A stretch of DNA of 64,000 nt from Glaciecola sp047250385 (GTDB lineage Bacteria > Pseudomonadota > Gammaproteobacteria > Enterobacterales > Alteromonadaceae): the NCBI RefSeq assembly GCF_047250385.1, contig NZ_JBLBVM010000051.1, positions 62,001 to 126,000 on the forward strand. Reading direction: 5' to 3'. Below, piece by piece: positions 8,288 to 17,122 of the stretch. Each line of letters starts with the position of its first letter. Position 1 is the stretch's first letter. The translations under genes and the position numbers were made by a program. Under the pieces are notes generated by a model. It was not told where the DNA came from and ran no database searches. It worked only from the letters and a program-made list of their open reading frames with translations.

Positions 8288-9760
8288 TTAAAATTTCAAA
8301 CCGGGACTAAGGGAAGAGGGTAAAGTAACAACATCTAGCTCTACAGATGCAACTGGGTAAGCACAGTAGTCTGCGGCATAGTAAGCACTTGCTCTATGGT
8401 TTCCACTTTCTCCAATACCACCAAACGGAGCAGCACTGCTTGCGCCTGTGATAGGGCGGTTCCAGTTTACAATTCCGGCTCTGATGTGAGCTAGGAAGTA
8501 ATCGTAGTCAGCTTTGGAGTCACACAATAAGCCCGCTGATAAACCGAAGCTTGTATTGTTTGCCTGAGCAATTGCTTCATCGAAATCCGAGTATCTAATG
8601 ACTTTCAATAAAGGGCCAAAATGCTCTTCATCAGGCATTTCATTCACAATAGCTGTTACATCGATAAGACCTGGGGTTACAAAACCGGTGTCCTTATCAG
8701 TGTGCTCAAGAGCTAGTAGGCTGTTAGCACCTAAGTCAAGAAGCTGTTGTTGCGCACTTGCCATTCCTGCGGCAGCAGCTGCACTGATCATAGCACCCAT
8801 AAATGGTTGCTCAGCAGCGTCATAAGGACCCACTTGAATATTCTTAGTCACTTCAATCAGGCGCGCTAAAATGGCATCGCCTTGCTCGTTGTCTTGAATA
8901 AATAAGCGACGAGCACAAGTACAACGTTGGCCGCTTGTCACGTAAGCTGATTGCACAATGTCATGCACAGTCGCGTCAATGTTGGCAACATCTTTTACGA
9001 TAAGAGGGTTATTACCACCCATTTCTAAGGCCAGAATTTTGCCTGGATGGCCCGCGAATTGTTCGTGTAATATCTTGCCTGTGCGCGAACTACCAGTGAA
9101 GAATAGACCATCGATATTCGAGTGGCTTGCTAAAGCTTTACCTGTTTCAACTTGGCCTTGAACTAAGTTAAGTACACCCTTCGGTAGGCCTGCTTTTTCC
9201 CACAATTGCACTGTAAATTCAGCAACTAATGGCGTTAAGTCGCTTGGTTTAAATACAACGGTGTTACCTGCGATTAATGCAGGAACAATGTGACCATTCG
9301 GCAAGTGACCAGGAAAGTTATAAGGACCAAATACTGCCACAACACCGTGTGGTTTATGTCTAATAATCGCTTGTCCAACAGGCATTGCATTTTCAACGGT
9401 GCCAGTCCGCTCATTGTAGGCTTTTTCAGAAATCGCGATTTTTCCGATCATCGCACCAACTTCAGTCGCAGTTTCCCACTCAGGTTTGCCGGTTTCTTTT
9501 GCAATAATCTTACTTAACTCTGCCTTGTTTTCACCCAGTAACTCAGCGAACTTTTTAATAGTAGATAAGCGTTCTTCGACACTTAATCGTGACCAAGCTG
9601 GAAATGCCTTGCGAGCAGCTAGGATCGCCTCATTAACTTGCGCTTCAGACGCAGATTTAGCTGACCAAATAAGCACATTCTTTGTAGGATCGATTGAGTT
9701 GATATCATGGCCTAAGCCTTCTACCCATTGACCATCGATAAAGTGAGTTGAATTTGTCAT
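8288..9760 (-). CDS. astD: N-succinylglutamate 5-semialdehyde dehydrogenase
   Basis: AstD oxidises succinylglutamate semialdehyde to succinylglutamate with NAD in the arginine succinyltransferase pathway. I chose the ATG at 9760 (490 residues) because AGGAGC sits 6 nt upstream; a longer frame to 9817 would run into the astA 3' end. Aldehyde dehydrogenase features are present: VFGPYNFPGHLPNG, the cofactor loop FTGSSRTGK, the catalytic Glu in LEMGGNNPLIV and the catalytic Cys in SGQRCTCARR. It is 10 nt downstream of astA and 19 nt upstream of the DUF1338 gene, in one leftward operon. Confidence 0.96.
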   Translation of the reverse strand: MTNSTHFIDGQWVEGLGHDINSIDPTKNVLIWSAKSASEAQVNEAILAARKAFPAWSRLSVEERLSTIKKFAELLGENKAELSKIIAKETGKPEWETATEVGAMIGKIAISEKAYNERTGTVENAMPVGQAIIRHKPHGVVAVFGPYNFPGHLPNGHIVPALIAGNTVVFKPSDLTPLVAEFTVQLWEKAGLPKGVLNLVQGQVETGKALASHSNIDGLFFTGSSRTGKILHEQFAGHPGKILALEMGGNNPLIVKDVANIDATVHDIVQSAYVTSGQRCTCARRLFIQDNEQGDAILARLIEVTKNIQVGPYDAAEQPFMGAMISAAAAAGMASAQQQLLDLGANSLLALEHTDKDTGFVTPGLIDVTAIVNEMPDEEHFGPLLKVIRYSDFDEAIAQANNTSFGLSAGLLCDSKADYDYFLAHIRAGIVNWNRPITGASSAAPFGGIGESGNHRASAYYAADYCAYPVASVELDVVTLPSSLSPGLKF

Positions 9761-9770
9761 ATATGTGCTC

Positions 9771-10805
9771 CTAATGCTTTGTGTTTGCCGGTGAGAATCG
9801 AATTGAGTCGCCGTCACTGATACCTAAGGCATCAGCGCACGCTCGTTCGATTGCTACGCGATTTCCATCAACGTAGGCAATGTCTGCGATGCAGGCTTTA
9901 AAATGTTTTACCGATGTGTTGATAGCGAAACATGTTTCACCATCGTTTTGAGCGAGACTATCATTAATAACGATAGATGCCTTGCGACTCGCTTGTACGG
10001 TTGCAATGTTGTTTACGTCGGCCTCTACTGTTGGTCCGGCGTCAAAAATGTCTACATAACCACGACATTTAAAACCTTCTTGCTCTAACAAACGAAGTGC
10101 CGGCCTAGTTTTTTCATGCACTTTTCCAATACAATCCTGAGCCGCTTTGCTTAGCAAGTTAACGTAAATCGGATGTTTTGGCATAAGTTCGGCGATAAAT
10201 ACTTTATTACCAATACCGGTCATGTAGTCAGCAGTCGGGAAATCCATGGAGAAGAAATGCTCTTCTAACCAAGCCCAGAAAGGAGAGCGACCTTGTTCAT
10301 CGCTTACGCCACGCATTTCAGCGATAACGACATCAGAGAAGCGTTCTTTATGCTCCGCCATAAACAGGAAACGCATTTTAGATAAAAAGCGGCCATTTAG
10401 ACCTTGCCTAGCGCTCTCTCTTAAGAACAAGGTGCAAATTTCACTTACTCCAGTGTAGTCATTGCAGAAATGCAATAATTCCACAGTGTTGTGAACATTC
10501 AACTCACGTGATGCATGAACAACCTTGCTGATATGGTAATGGTAGAAAGCATCCTGCAAACCGACAGTTGCTTCAATACCTGAGGTACCAACGACTTCGC
10601 CTGTTTCAGTATCTTCCATTACGAAAAGATAGCTTTGTACTCCGGGCTTTGTAGGCGTCGATTGAATCGCACTTTCAGCTTTTGATATTTTATTTTGCAA
10701 TAGCTCTTCGTTGACAGGCAGTGAAGTGAACCCGATTCCAGACTCTTGTGCTATCGCATATAGCGACGGATAGTCTGACGCTCTAATAGGACGAATAATT
10801 TTCAT
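9771..10805 (-). CDS. astA: Arginine N-succinyltransferase
   Basis: AstA transfers succinyl from succinyl-CoA to arginine, the first step of the AST pathway. The 344-residue length and sequence (MKIIRPIRASDYPSLYAIA, GFTSLP, SCxLFL-like ICTLFLRESAR, MRGVSDEQGRSPFW, DIFDAGPTVE) match the AstA/AruF/AruG family, which has a GNAT-like fold. A single gene is present rather than the aruF/aruG pair of Pseudomonas. It lies between astC (40 nt upstream) and astD (10 nt downstream). astB and astE, needed for the remaining steps, are not in this window. Confidence 0.96.
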   Translation of the reverse strand: MKIIRPIRASDYPSLYAIAQESGIGFTSLPVNEELLQNKISKAESAIQSTPTKPGVQSYLFVMEDTETGEVVGTSGIEATVGLQDAFYHYHISKVVHASRELNVHNTVELLHFCNDYTGVSEICTLFLRESARQGLNGRFLSKMRFLFMAEHKERFSDVVIAEMRGVSDEQGRSPFWAWLEEHFFSMDFPTADYMTGIGNKVFIAELMPKHPIYVNLLSKAAQDCIGKVHEKTRPALRLLEQEGFKCRGYVDIFDAGPTVEADVNNIATVQASRKASIVINDSLAQNDGETCFAINTSVKHFKACIADIAYVDGNRVAIERACADALGISDGDSIRFSPANTKH

Positions 10806-10845
10806 CTAATGCTCCAAATGGCTGCCAAAGGCAGCCCAACAAAGA

Positions 10846-12051
10846 TTAAGCGGCAACGACCGAGGCAATAGCCTTCTCGAAACGAGCTAAACCTTCAATG
10901 ATATCTTCATCTGGAATAACTAGAGATGGAGCAAAACGAATAACGTTCATGCCTGCTACTAAGCACATAAGTTTTTGCTCAGCAGCGGCAGTCATAAAGT
11001 CACGTGCACGACCTGCGTATTTTTCGTTTAACGCGCAACCTAACAACATCCCTTTACCACGCACTTCACTAAACACGTCATACTTGGCGTTTATTTTTTG
11101 CAGAATGTCACGGTATAGTGCTTCTTTTTTTAATACGTCAGCAAGTATTTCTGGTGTATTAACAATATCCAACACTCTTTCCGCTACTGCGCATGCTAAG
11201 GGATTTCCGCCATAAGTACTGCCGTGAGTACCTGGTTTAAGGCTGCTCGCAATGGCGTCTGTCGTAAGCATTGCACCGATTGGGAAACCGCCGCCTAATG
11301 ACTTAGCTGTTGTTAAAATGTCTGGCGTAACGTTTACACCCATGTAGGCATACAAGTGTCCCATTCTTCCTAAGCCAGTTTGCACTTCATCAAAAATCAA
11401 TAAAGCATTATGCTTATCACACAACTCTCTAACGCCTTTGACGAAAGCCGGATCTGGAGAAATAATACCGCCTTCACCTTGCATCGGTTCCATCATGATT
11501 GCACATGTGCGCTCTGACATCATTTCTTCGAGCATTTCTAAATTGTTATATTCGCAGTGATCAATGCCGCCAGGCTTTGGACCGAAACCGTCGGAATAAG
11601 CTGGTTGTCCGCCTACAGTTACAGTGAAGAATGTGCGACCGTGGAAACCTTGCGTAAAAGCAATGATTTGGTCCTTCTCGGCACCATGATGGTCGATCGC
11701 GTATCTGCGAGCTAATTTTAAAGCGGCTTCGTTCGCTTCTGCGCCCGAGTTGCAGAAATAAACTTTGTCTGCAAACGTCGCATCACATAATTTCTTAGCT
11801 AATCTAATTGCAGGCTCGTTTGTAAAAACGTTACTTAGGTGCCAAAGCTTACTGCCTTGTTCTTGTAATGCATTAACCAGTTCTGGATGGCAATGGCCAA
11901 GCACGTTAACGGCAATACCACCAGCAAAATCGATGTACTCAACCCCTTCTTGATCCCATACGCGAGAACCTTCGCCACGAACCGGCACCATTTGCGCTGG
12001 ATTATAGTTTGGGACCATTACATCATTGAACGTTGAACGAGTCACTTGCAT
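10846..12051 (-). CDS. astC: Succinylornithine/acetylornithine aminotransferase
   Basis: A class III PLP aminotransferase of 401 residues that interconverts N-succinylornithine (or N-acetylornithine) and its semialdehyde. I chose the ATG at 12051 because GAGGTG lies just upstream; a GTG at 12060 lies within that ribosome site. Seen are FAGGIAVNVLGHCHP, the phosphate-binding CNSGAEANEAALKLARR, IFDEVQTG with the PLP-contacting Asp, and the Schiff-base Lys in TTAKSLGGGFPIGA. No separate argD is seen in the arginine biosynthesis operon at 37-44 kb, so this enzyme may serve both pathways (inference). Candidate ARG boxes lie about 135 nt upstream. Confidence 0.93.
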   Translation of the reverse strand: MQVTRSTFNDVMVPNYNPAQMVPVRGEGSRVWDQEGVEYIDFAGGIAVNVLGHCHPELVNALQEQGSKLWHLSNVFTNEPAIRLAKKLCDATFADKVYFCNSGAEANEAALKLARRYAIDHHGAEKDQIIAFTQGFHGRTFFTVTVGGQPAYSDGFGPKPGGIDHCEYNNLEMLEEMMSERTCAIMMEPMQGEGGIISPDPAFVKGVRELCDKHNALLIFDEVQTGLGRMGHLYAYMGVNVTPDILTTAKSLGGGFPIGAMLTTDAIASSLKPGTHGSTYGGNPLACAVAERVLDIVNTPEILADVLKKEALYRDILQKINAKYDVFSEVRGKGMLLGCALNEKYAGRARDFMTAAAEQKLMCLVAGMNVIRFAPSLVIPDEDIIEGLARFEKAIASVVAA

Positions 12052-12185
12052 GTTATACACCTCTTTGCTGAGCTATTTAGCACCCACACATTTACAAACG
12101 TGCGGATAATTTGGCCTCGTATTATGCCAGAAGAGCAGGCTAAAGCAATGAACTTATTCGTCGCAAAGCCAGTAAAAATAAGGCG

Positions 12186-12224
12186 TATGCACTTATTTGC
12201 AGAATTAGTGAATATTTATTTGTA
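12186..12224. promoter_or_regulatory. Candidate tandem ARG boxes (ArgR operator) upstream of astC
   Basis: The 18 bp site at 12207-12224 (TGAAT-ATTT-ATTTG core) matches the ArgR consensus WNTGAATWWWWATTCANW with two mismatches. A weaker site at 12186-12203 (TGCAC-TTAT-TTGCA core, four mismatches) lies exactly 3 bp away, the spacing used by hexameric ArgR. It is in the astC promoter region, consistent with ArgR control of arginine catabolism. The rest of the 12061-12416 gap holds no gene that I can support. Confidence 0.5.
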
Positions 12225-12416
12225 TGAAAATTAAAGGTGTAAAAAGGCGGGCTCAATGGCGTGTGGCTAGGCACATTGGCTTGCAGACTAACTAATCATA
12301 TTGACTTGGCTTGCGAACCCAATGAATGGAGCTTTTGTGGAATGCAACTTCGGGCATATTCATGCAAAAAAAACTCAATGAAATATATGGTATTTGCCGA
12401 AAAATTGTCAATCTGA

Positions 12417-13631
12417 CTAGTCGTTGAGTGCTTTAGGTGCTTGTTGAATCTCAGGTATTTGTATTTCAATTCCTGTTAAGTTGGTTTTCATCAGCAAAAC
12501 AACATCGTCAGAGACAATACCAAAATTACGCAAGTACACCATAGACGTTTGCTTTGACATTAAGCCATTAGCTTTCATCATTTTAAATTGCATGTAACCT
12601 TGGCAGCGAAACAGTAGATTAGTGAGAGGATGCAGATTTTTCTCTCGAACATGAGTAATACTGACTTCTTTAATTCTTGTGTAGTCCTCTAAGCCAACGC
12701 CAACCATCAACCAACGACATTTAAACAATGCTACAAGGTCGTAAGTAAGTTGATTGCTGTATGTACCCCAAAGAGAAACTAGGTATTTGTGTGAAGGAAC
12801 TAATGTATTTAAAGCTTTGGCTTGCACTGGATTGTTGTTCTTGCGTGCTTCTATAATTTTTTCACGCAATTTAGCGTCAAAAGCTCGTAAGTACATTTTG
12901 GCAATGGCGCTACGGCCGATGGTGCTTAAAAGGCCTATATTGTAACCAAGATACCATTTCATGCTTTCTTTTTCCGCAATTGCCTTACACGCTTTACCTG
13001 TCCCCAAAGTATATTCCCACATGTGCTTTTGCAATTCAGGAAACACTTCAGATTTTGGTGGTAAGCTGCGTTTTGCAATCAAGGCAGGAAGAAGCGTTCG
13101 TAAACTCTCAATCCCTACGAAGCTTAAAGCACTGCGCAAACTGTTAATTACGATTAGTTTGCCTTTTGAATCAAAGCGACGATATTTGGGTTGCTTAACA
13201 AATTTAATAATTGCGTCTTGTAGCCAGTCCATTTGAATGATGGATGCTTCTAACCGTGATATCGAGCAAGACTCAGTGTACAAAACATCTAGGAGTTTAC
13301 CCAATTCAGGATCGTAACCTAGAATTTTCTTCAAGACGAAATCAGTGTCTCTAATTTTTTCTGCGAGGTCGTTTATAAAGCTGACATGAAACTCAGCTTC
13401 AACTTGTTGGATGAATAGGTTTTGCTTCTGATTGATTTCTTCGCGGTTTTTTATGGCGACTTCTTCAACAAATAACAACTCTCTGCGAGCATCAGCTTGC
13501 TCAGAGTCTTCCATTATGCGTTGTTTCTCGGTTTTTTGACCAGACAACAGAATAGCTTCATCTAAACTCACGAGGAGATGATCGAATCGACTATTCATGG
13601 TCGAGGCTAACTGAGATACGCTTAACTTCAT
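12417..13631 (-). CDS. HDOD domain protein
   Basis: The 404-residue protein has a charged, helical N-terminus (about residues 1-95, rich in Glu/Lys/Gln) followed by an HDOD-type helical domain (SCSISRLEASIIQMDWLQDAI, INSLRSALSFVGIESLRTLLPAL, WEYTLGTGKACKAIAE, YNIGLLSTIGR). HDOD domains are HD-related but generally lack catalytic metal ligands, and are linked to signalling and regulation. No other domain is visible. It is separated from pabA by 22 nt and may be co-transcribed with it. The specific role is unknown. Confidence 0.75.
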   Translation of the reverse strand: MKLSVSQLASTMNSRFDHLLVSLDEAILLSGQKTEKQRIMEDSEQADARRELLFVEEVAIKNREEINQKQNLFIQQVEAEFHVSFINDLAEKIRDTDFVLKKILGYDPELGKLLDVLYTESCSISRLEASIIQMDWLQDAIIKFVKQPKYRRFDSKGKLIVINSLRSALSFVGIESLRTLLPALIAKRSLPPKSEVFPELQKHMWEYTLGTGKACKAIAEKESMKWYLGYNIGLLSTIGRSAIAKMYLRAFDAKLREKIIEARKNNNPVQAKALNTLVPSHKYLVSLWGTYSNQLTYDLVALFKCRWLMVGVGLEDYTRIKEVSITHVREKNLHPLTNLLFRCQGYMQFKMMKANGLMSKQTSMVYLRNFGIVSDDVVLLMKTNLTGIEIQIPEIQQAPKALND

Positions 13632-13653
13632 GTTGTTATTCTACATCCGTATT

Positions 13654-14229
13654 CTATTTTTTCAAAAAATTGTTCAAAAGTTTATGACCTTCTTGAGTTA
13701 ATAAAGATTCAGGATGAAACTGAACGCCGAATATTGGCAAGGTTTTATGCTGAATACCCATTATCTCTATATCGTCACTTTCACGGCAAACTGCAGTAAT
13801 TTCCAGCAATTCCGGTAGCGTATCTAACTCAAGCAACAAAGAGTGATACCTTGTTGCAATGAATGTCGGATTTATCCCGTCAAATATACCATGCACTTGC
13901 TGTACATGCACATTTGAGGTTTTTCCATGTTTTATATTCTTTGCGCGTACTACTTTAGCGCCAAAAACTTGACCAATCGCTTGATGCCCAAGACATACTC
14001 CTAATATAGGTAATTTTCCGGCAAACGCAACGATTGCATCTAGGCAGATGCCTGATTCATCAGGAGTACAGGGGCCCGGTGAAATCACTAGGTGCGTAAA
14101 ATCAAGTGCTTCTAGCTCGGGAATACTCAGTTCATCATTTTTAATGACCATTACACGGGCATTAAGCTCTTCAAAATAACGCACTAAATTGAAAGTAAAA
14201 GAGTCGTAGTTATCAATGATCAAGACCAC
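13654..14229 (-). CDS. pabA: Glutamine amidotransferase component of aminodeoxychorismate/anthranilate synthase
   Basis: A class I glutamine amidotransferase of 191 residues that supplies ammonia to PabB (folate) or TrpE (tryptophan). The start is GTG at 14229 with AGGAG 8-9 nt upstream. Motifs present are IIDNYDSFTFNL, VISPGPCTPDESG, the nucleophile elbow GVCLGHQAIGQ, and the His-Glu pair in FGVQFHPES. No trpE, trpD or pabB is adjacent, which favours a PabA or amphibolic role; the neighbour trpS does not settle this. It lies downstream of trpS after an unusual repeat-rich spacer. Confidence 0.9.
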   Translation of the reverse strand: MVLIIDNYDSFTFNLVRYFEELNARVMVIKNDELSIPELEALDFTHLVISPGPCTPDESGICLDAIVAFAGKLPILGVCLGHQAIGQVFGAKVVRAKNIKHGKTSNVHVQQVHGIFDGINPTFIATRYHSLLLELDTLPELLEITAVCRESDDIEIMGIQHKTLPIFGVQFHPESLLTQEGHKLLNNFLKK

Positions 14230-14284
14230 GTTAACGACTCCTGTAGCGATGGTCTGTTCTTATCGCGCGATCTGCTAAAGTAGT

Positions 14285-14393
14285 CTCTAGGAAAGCACTT
14301 TCCAAGAGCGCATTTTCTACCAATGCGCTCTTTACTAGTGCAAACTTTGCTAATGCACTCTTTACTAATGCACTCTTTACTCGTGCACTGTCT
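14285..14393 (-). repeat. 15 bp tandem repeat array and inverted repeat between trpS and pabA
   Basis: Degenerate 15 bp units run through 14304-14393 (for example 14349-14363 and 14364-14378, differing by one base; consensus on the plus strand ACTAATGCACTCTTT). An imperfect inverted repeat (CTCTAGGAAAG / CTTTCCAAGAG) follows at 14285-14308. On the minus strand one frame, 14422-14231, stays open through the whole array and reads as five-residue repeats (KSALV, KSALA, KFALV, KSALV). It ends 1 nt before the pabA GTG. It has only TTG starts and no clear ribosome site, so I do not call it a gene. Confidence 0.8.
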
Positions 14394-14402
14394 ACCAACG
14401 TA

Positions 14403-15410
14403 TTAAGGTGCAACAAACCCAAGTGCTTCGTATGTTTTCGCTAAAGTTACGGAAGCTTTCTCTCTTGCTTTCAGAGCACTGGCATTCAATACATCATGCA
14501 AGTATGTGTGATCAGCCCTAATGCGTGCATATTCTGTTTGAATAGGTTGAAGCATATTCACAACTGATTCAGCTACATCACCTTTTAAATGACCGTACAT
14601 TTTGTCTTCATACTTTGGTACTAAGCTCTCTATTGATTCACCACTGGTGCAAGAAAGTAAAGACAATAGATTTGAAACGCCCGGCTTCTCAGCAACATCA
14701 AAGTAAATACGAGCTTTTTCGTCACTATCAGTCACGGCTCGTTTTATTTTTTTAGTGAGTTTTTTAGGGTCTTCAAGCAAGCCGATCACATTATTAGGAT
14801 TGTCGTCTGATTTTGACATCTTCTTCATAGGATCTTGCAAGCTCATCACTCGTGCACCAGATTCTGGAATAAATGGGTCTGGAATAGTGAAGATGTCACC
14901 ATAAATATTGTTAAAACGAGTAGCGATGTCGCGAGTAAGTTCTAAATGTTGTTTTTGGTCTTCGCCGACAGGCACTTTGTTTGCTTGATAAACTAAAATA
15001 TCGGCCGCTTGCAAAACTGGGTAACTAAATAGGCCAACGTTGATATTGGACGCGTTCTTTTGCGACTTGTCTTTAAACTGTGTCATGCGGTTAAGCTCGC
15101 CCATTTGCGTATAGCAATTCAAAACCCAACTTAGCTGAGCATGCTCGGGTACATGAGATTGCATGAAGATACTGCTTTTATTTGGGTCAATGCCGCAGGC
15201 GAGATATAAGGCAAGACCATCTAGACATGCTTTTTTCAATTCGCTAGGATCTTGTCTAAGCGTTATCGCATGCAAATCTACAATCATATAAAGACAGTCA
15301 TGGTCGTCCTGCATATTCACCCACTGGCGCAGTGCTCCCATGTAATTTCCCATGGTTAGTTGACCTGAAGGTTGGCAACCACTTAATACGATCGGTTTTT
15401 GCGAGCTCAT
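14403..15410 (-). CDS. trpS: Tryptophanyl-tRNA synthetase
   Basis: A class I aminoacyl-tRNA synthetase of 335 residues that charges tRNA-Trp. The signatures are visible: the HIGH-like motif as PSGQLTMGNYMGA near the N-terminus, DLHAIT, GEDQKQHLELTRDIA for tryptophan and ATP binding, and KMSKS as KKMSKSDDN around residue 195. Its length is the usual bacterial one. It is in a leftward rpe-trpS-pabA run, with about 19 nt to rpe and a repeat-rich 170 nt gap to pabA. Confidence 0.97.
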   Translation of the reverse strand: MSSQKPIVLSGCQPSGQLTMGNYMGALRQWVNMQDDHDCLYMIVDLHAITLRQDPSELKKACLDGLALYLACGIDPNKSSIFMQSHVPEHAQLSWVLNCYTQMGELNRMTQFKDKSQKNASNINVGLFSYPVLQAADILVYQANKVPVGEDQKQHLELTRDIATRFNNIYGDIFTIPDPFIPESGARVMSLQDPMKKMSKSDDNPNNVIGLLEDPKKLTKKIKRAVTDSDEKARIYFDVAEKPGVSNLLSLLSCTSGESIESLVPKYEDKMYGHLKGDVAESVVNMLQPIQTEYARIRADHTYLHDVLNASALKAREKASVTLAKTYEALGFVAP

Positions 15411-15429
15411 TTATTTACGATTTCCTAAG

Positions 15430-16092
15430 TTATTTTAATTGATTCTTCATTGCTGAAATACTGTCGGCATAGTTATCTGTATTGAAAATAGCAGATCCGG
15501 CAACAAACATGTCTGCGCCAGCTTCCCACACTGATTTTATATTGTTGATCTTAATCCCGCCATCAACTTCTATTCGAATATCTAAACCGCTTGTAATTAT
15601 CATTTGTTTTAGCTGCGTAATCTTAGAAAGTGTGCTTTCAATGAAGGATTGACCACCGAAACCTGGGTTAACCGACATAAGTAACACATAGTCTAACTTA
15701 TCAAGCACACAATCCAACACATGCAAGGGTGTTCCCGGGTTTAGCGCTAGTCCAGCTTTACAGCCATTATCTTTGATAAGTTGAATGCTGCGGTCAAGAT
15801 GCATTGTCGCTTCAGGATGAAAGCTAATCATACTTGCACCAGCCTCTGCAAAGCTCTGTATCATCGAATCAACCGGTTGCACCATCAAATGCACATCAAT
15901 ATCGGCTGTAATTCCATACTTACGCAGTGCTTCACAAATCATTGGGCCAAAGGATAGGTTCGGAACATAGTGATTGTCCATTACATCAAAGTGCACAATA
16001 TCAGCACCCGCTTTGAGAACATCTTCTACATCTTGACCTAGACGGGCAAAGTCAGCTGACAAAATTGAGGGTGCAATAAGTGGGGAATGCAT
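15430..16092 (-). CDS. rpe: Ribulose-phosphate 3-epimerase
   Basis: Rpe interconverts ribulose 5-phosphate and xylulose 5-phosphate in the pentose phosphate pathway. The 220-residue TIM barrel shows the family motifs: APSILSADFARLG, the metal-binding HFDVMDNHYVPNLSFGP, DVHLMV, ISFHPEA, LLMSVNPGFGGQSFI, and EVDGGI followed by GADMFVAGSAIF. It is the first gene of the rpe-trpS-pabA run and divergent from the TorF-like gene. A gph phosphatase gene, often found between rpe and trpS in enterics, is absent here. Confidence 0.97.
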   Translation of the reverse strand: MHSPLIAPSILSADFARLGQDVEDVLKAGADIVHFDVMDNHYVPNLSFGPMICEALRKYGITADIDVHLMVQPVDSMIQSFAEAGASMISFHPEATMHLDRSIQLIKDNGCKAGLALNPGTPLHVLDCVLDKLDYVLLMSVNPGFGGQSFIESTLSKITQLKQMIITSGLDIRIEVDGGIKINNIKSVWEAGADMFVAGSAIFNTDNYADSISAMKNQLK

Positions 16093-16371
16093 TGTTGGGT
16101 CCTTAAAATACGCAAGAGTATTGAGTTTACAGAACTTTTAAGAAGGACAAAAGCACAACCTCCGCCCTTTATTGGTGAGCATGCATCATAACAGGGCGTT
16201 TTTGCTCATATCTTGCTGCAAAGAGTATTCCTTATTCTCAAACAAAAAATCAATTTTGAATAAAAAACTGATTAATATCAGAGCGATAAGTATTTATTTT
16301 TGATTTCAAATATATAGGCATCACTTTTGCTGTATGTGGATTAGCAACTTTAAAATTCACGGAGAACACAC

Positions 16372-17013
16372 ATGAAAACTTTTAAACGCACAGCAATGGC
16401 TGCGACAATTTTAAGCACAGCACTTCTTAGCCAAACTGCAATGGCAGAATGGTCAGCTAATATCGGTCTTGTATCTGATTATCACTTCCGTGGTATTCAA
16501 CAAACTGAATCAGCATCAACAAGTGCGGGTCTTGATTATGCAGGTGATACCGGTTTTTACGCTGGCGCCTGGACAGCTGAGGTTGAGGATGGACTTGAAG
16601 TTGATTTATATGCTGGTTATGGCATTGAGTTAGATAACGGAGTTAGCTTAGATGCTAATTTTACAACATATCAATATACTGGTGATTTTGATAGTGCCTA
16701 CAATGAAATTGGCTTGGGTGCAGGTTTTGGTCTATTTTCAGTCGGCTATGTTCAAGGTAAATGGGATGGTGTTGTAGGTGATGAGGCAGCTACGGAAGGT
16801 GACTACTCTTTAGTGACTATTGGTATTGAGAAAGATGGTTGGTCAGCCACTATTGGTAGTTATGGTAAGGATGCAGAGGGTGAGTATGGAGAAATCGCTT
16901 ACGGCACAGAAATAGGTGGTTTTGATGTAGGTGTAGGTTTGGTACTTAGCGGATCTGACTTAGATGATAGTGAATCATTATATTTCTCAATCAGCAAATC
17001 CTTCGATCTATAA
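16372..17013 (+). CDS. TorF family putative porin
   Basis: A 213-residue outer-membrane protein with a signal peptide (residues 1-25, ...QTAMA). The mature part starts WSANIGLVSDYHFRGIQQT, the hallmark of the TorF/Gcw_chp family, and continues as amphipathic beta strands (FYAGAWTAEVE, DLYAGYGIEL, GVGLVLSGSDL) to a short C-terminal strand ending SFDL. The ribosome site GGAGA precedes the ATG. Members are thought to be small porins, but the solute is not established. It is monocistronic, closed by a strong terminator. Confidence 0.85.
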   Translation: MKTFKRTAMAATILSTALLSQTAMAEWSANIGLVSDYHFRGIQQTESASTSAGLDYAGDTGFYAGAWTAEVEDGLEVDLYAGYGIELDNGVSLDANFTTYQYTGDFDSAYNEIGLGAGFGLFSVGYVQGKWDGVVGDEAATEGDYSLVTIGIEKDGWSATIGSYGKDAEGEYGEIAYGTEIGGFDVGVGLVLSGSDLDDSESLYFSISKSFDL

Positions 17014-17075
17014 TTTATCCAGTTAGTTAAGCGCACGAATTACAATTAAAATAATAAAACTTAAGATTTACTCTT

Positions 17076-17107
17076 CCTGCAAGCTATGTGGTTTGCAGGT
17101 TTTTTTT
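17076..17107 (+). terminator. Rho-independent terminator of the TorF-like gene
   Basis: The stem CCTGCAA (17076-17082) pairs with TTGCAGG (17093-17099) around a 10 nt loop and is followed by eight T residues, 63 nt after the stop codon. Confidence 0.85.
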
Positions 17108-17122
17108 GTTTGCGATTAATTA

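Noticed and set aside
8288..9817. Longer AstD starting at 9817
   Set aside because: It would overlap the end of astA, while AGGAGC is ideally placed for the ATG at 9760.
12046..12234. Plus-strand frame upstream of astC as a small gene
   Set aside because: It overlaps the astC start and the ARG boxes, and its translation has no recognisable features.
14231..14422. 63-codon frame over the 15 bp repeats as a true pentapeptide-repeat gene
   Set aside because: It has only TTG starts, no ribosome site, overlaps the end of trpS, and its openness is explained by repeat units whose length is a multiple of three. Kept as a repeat and a finding instead.
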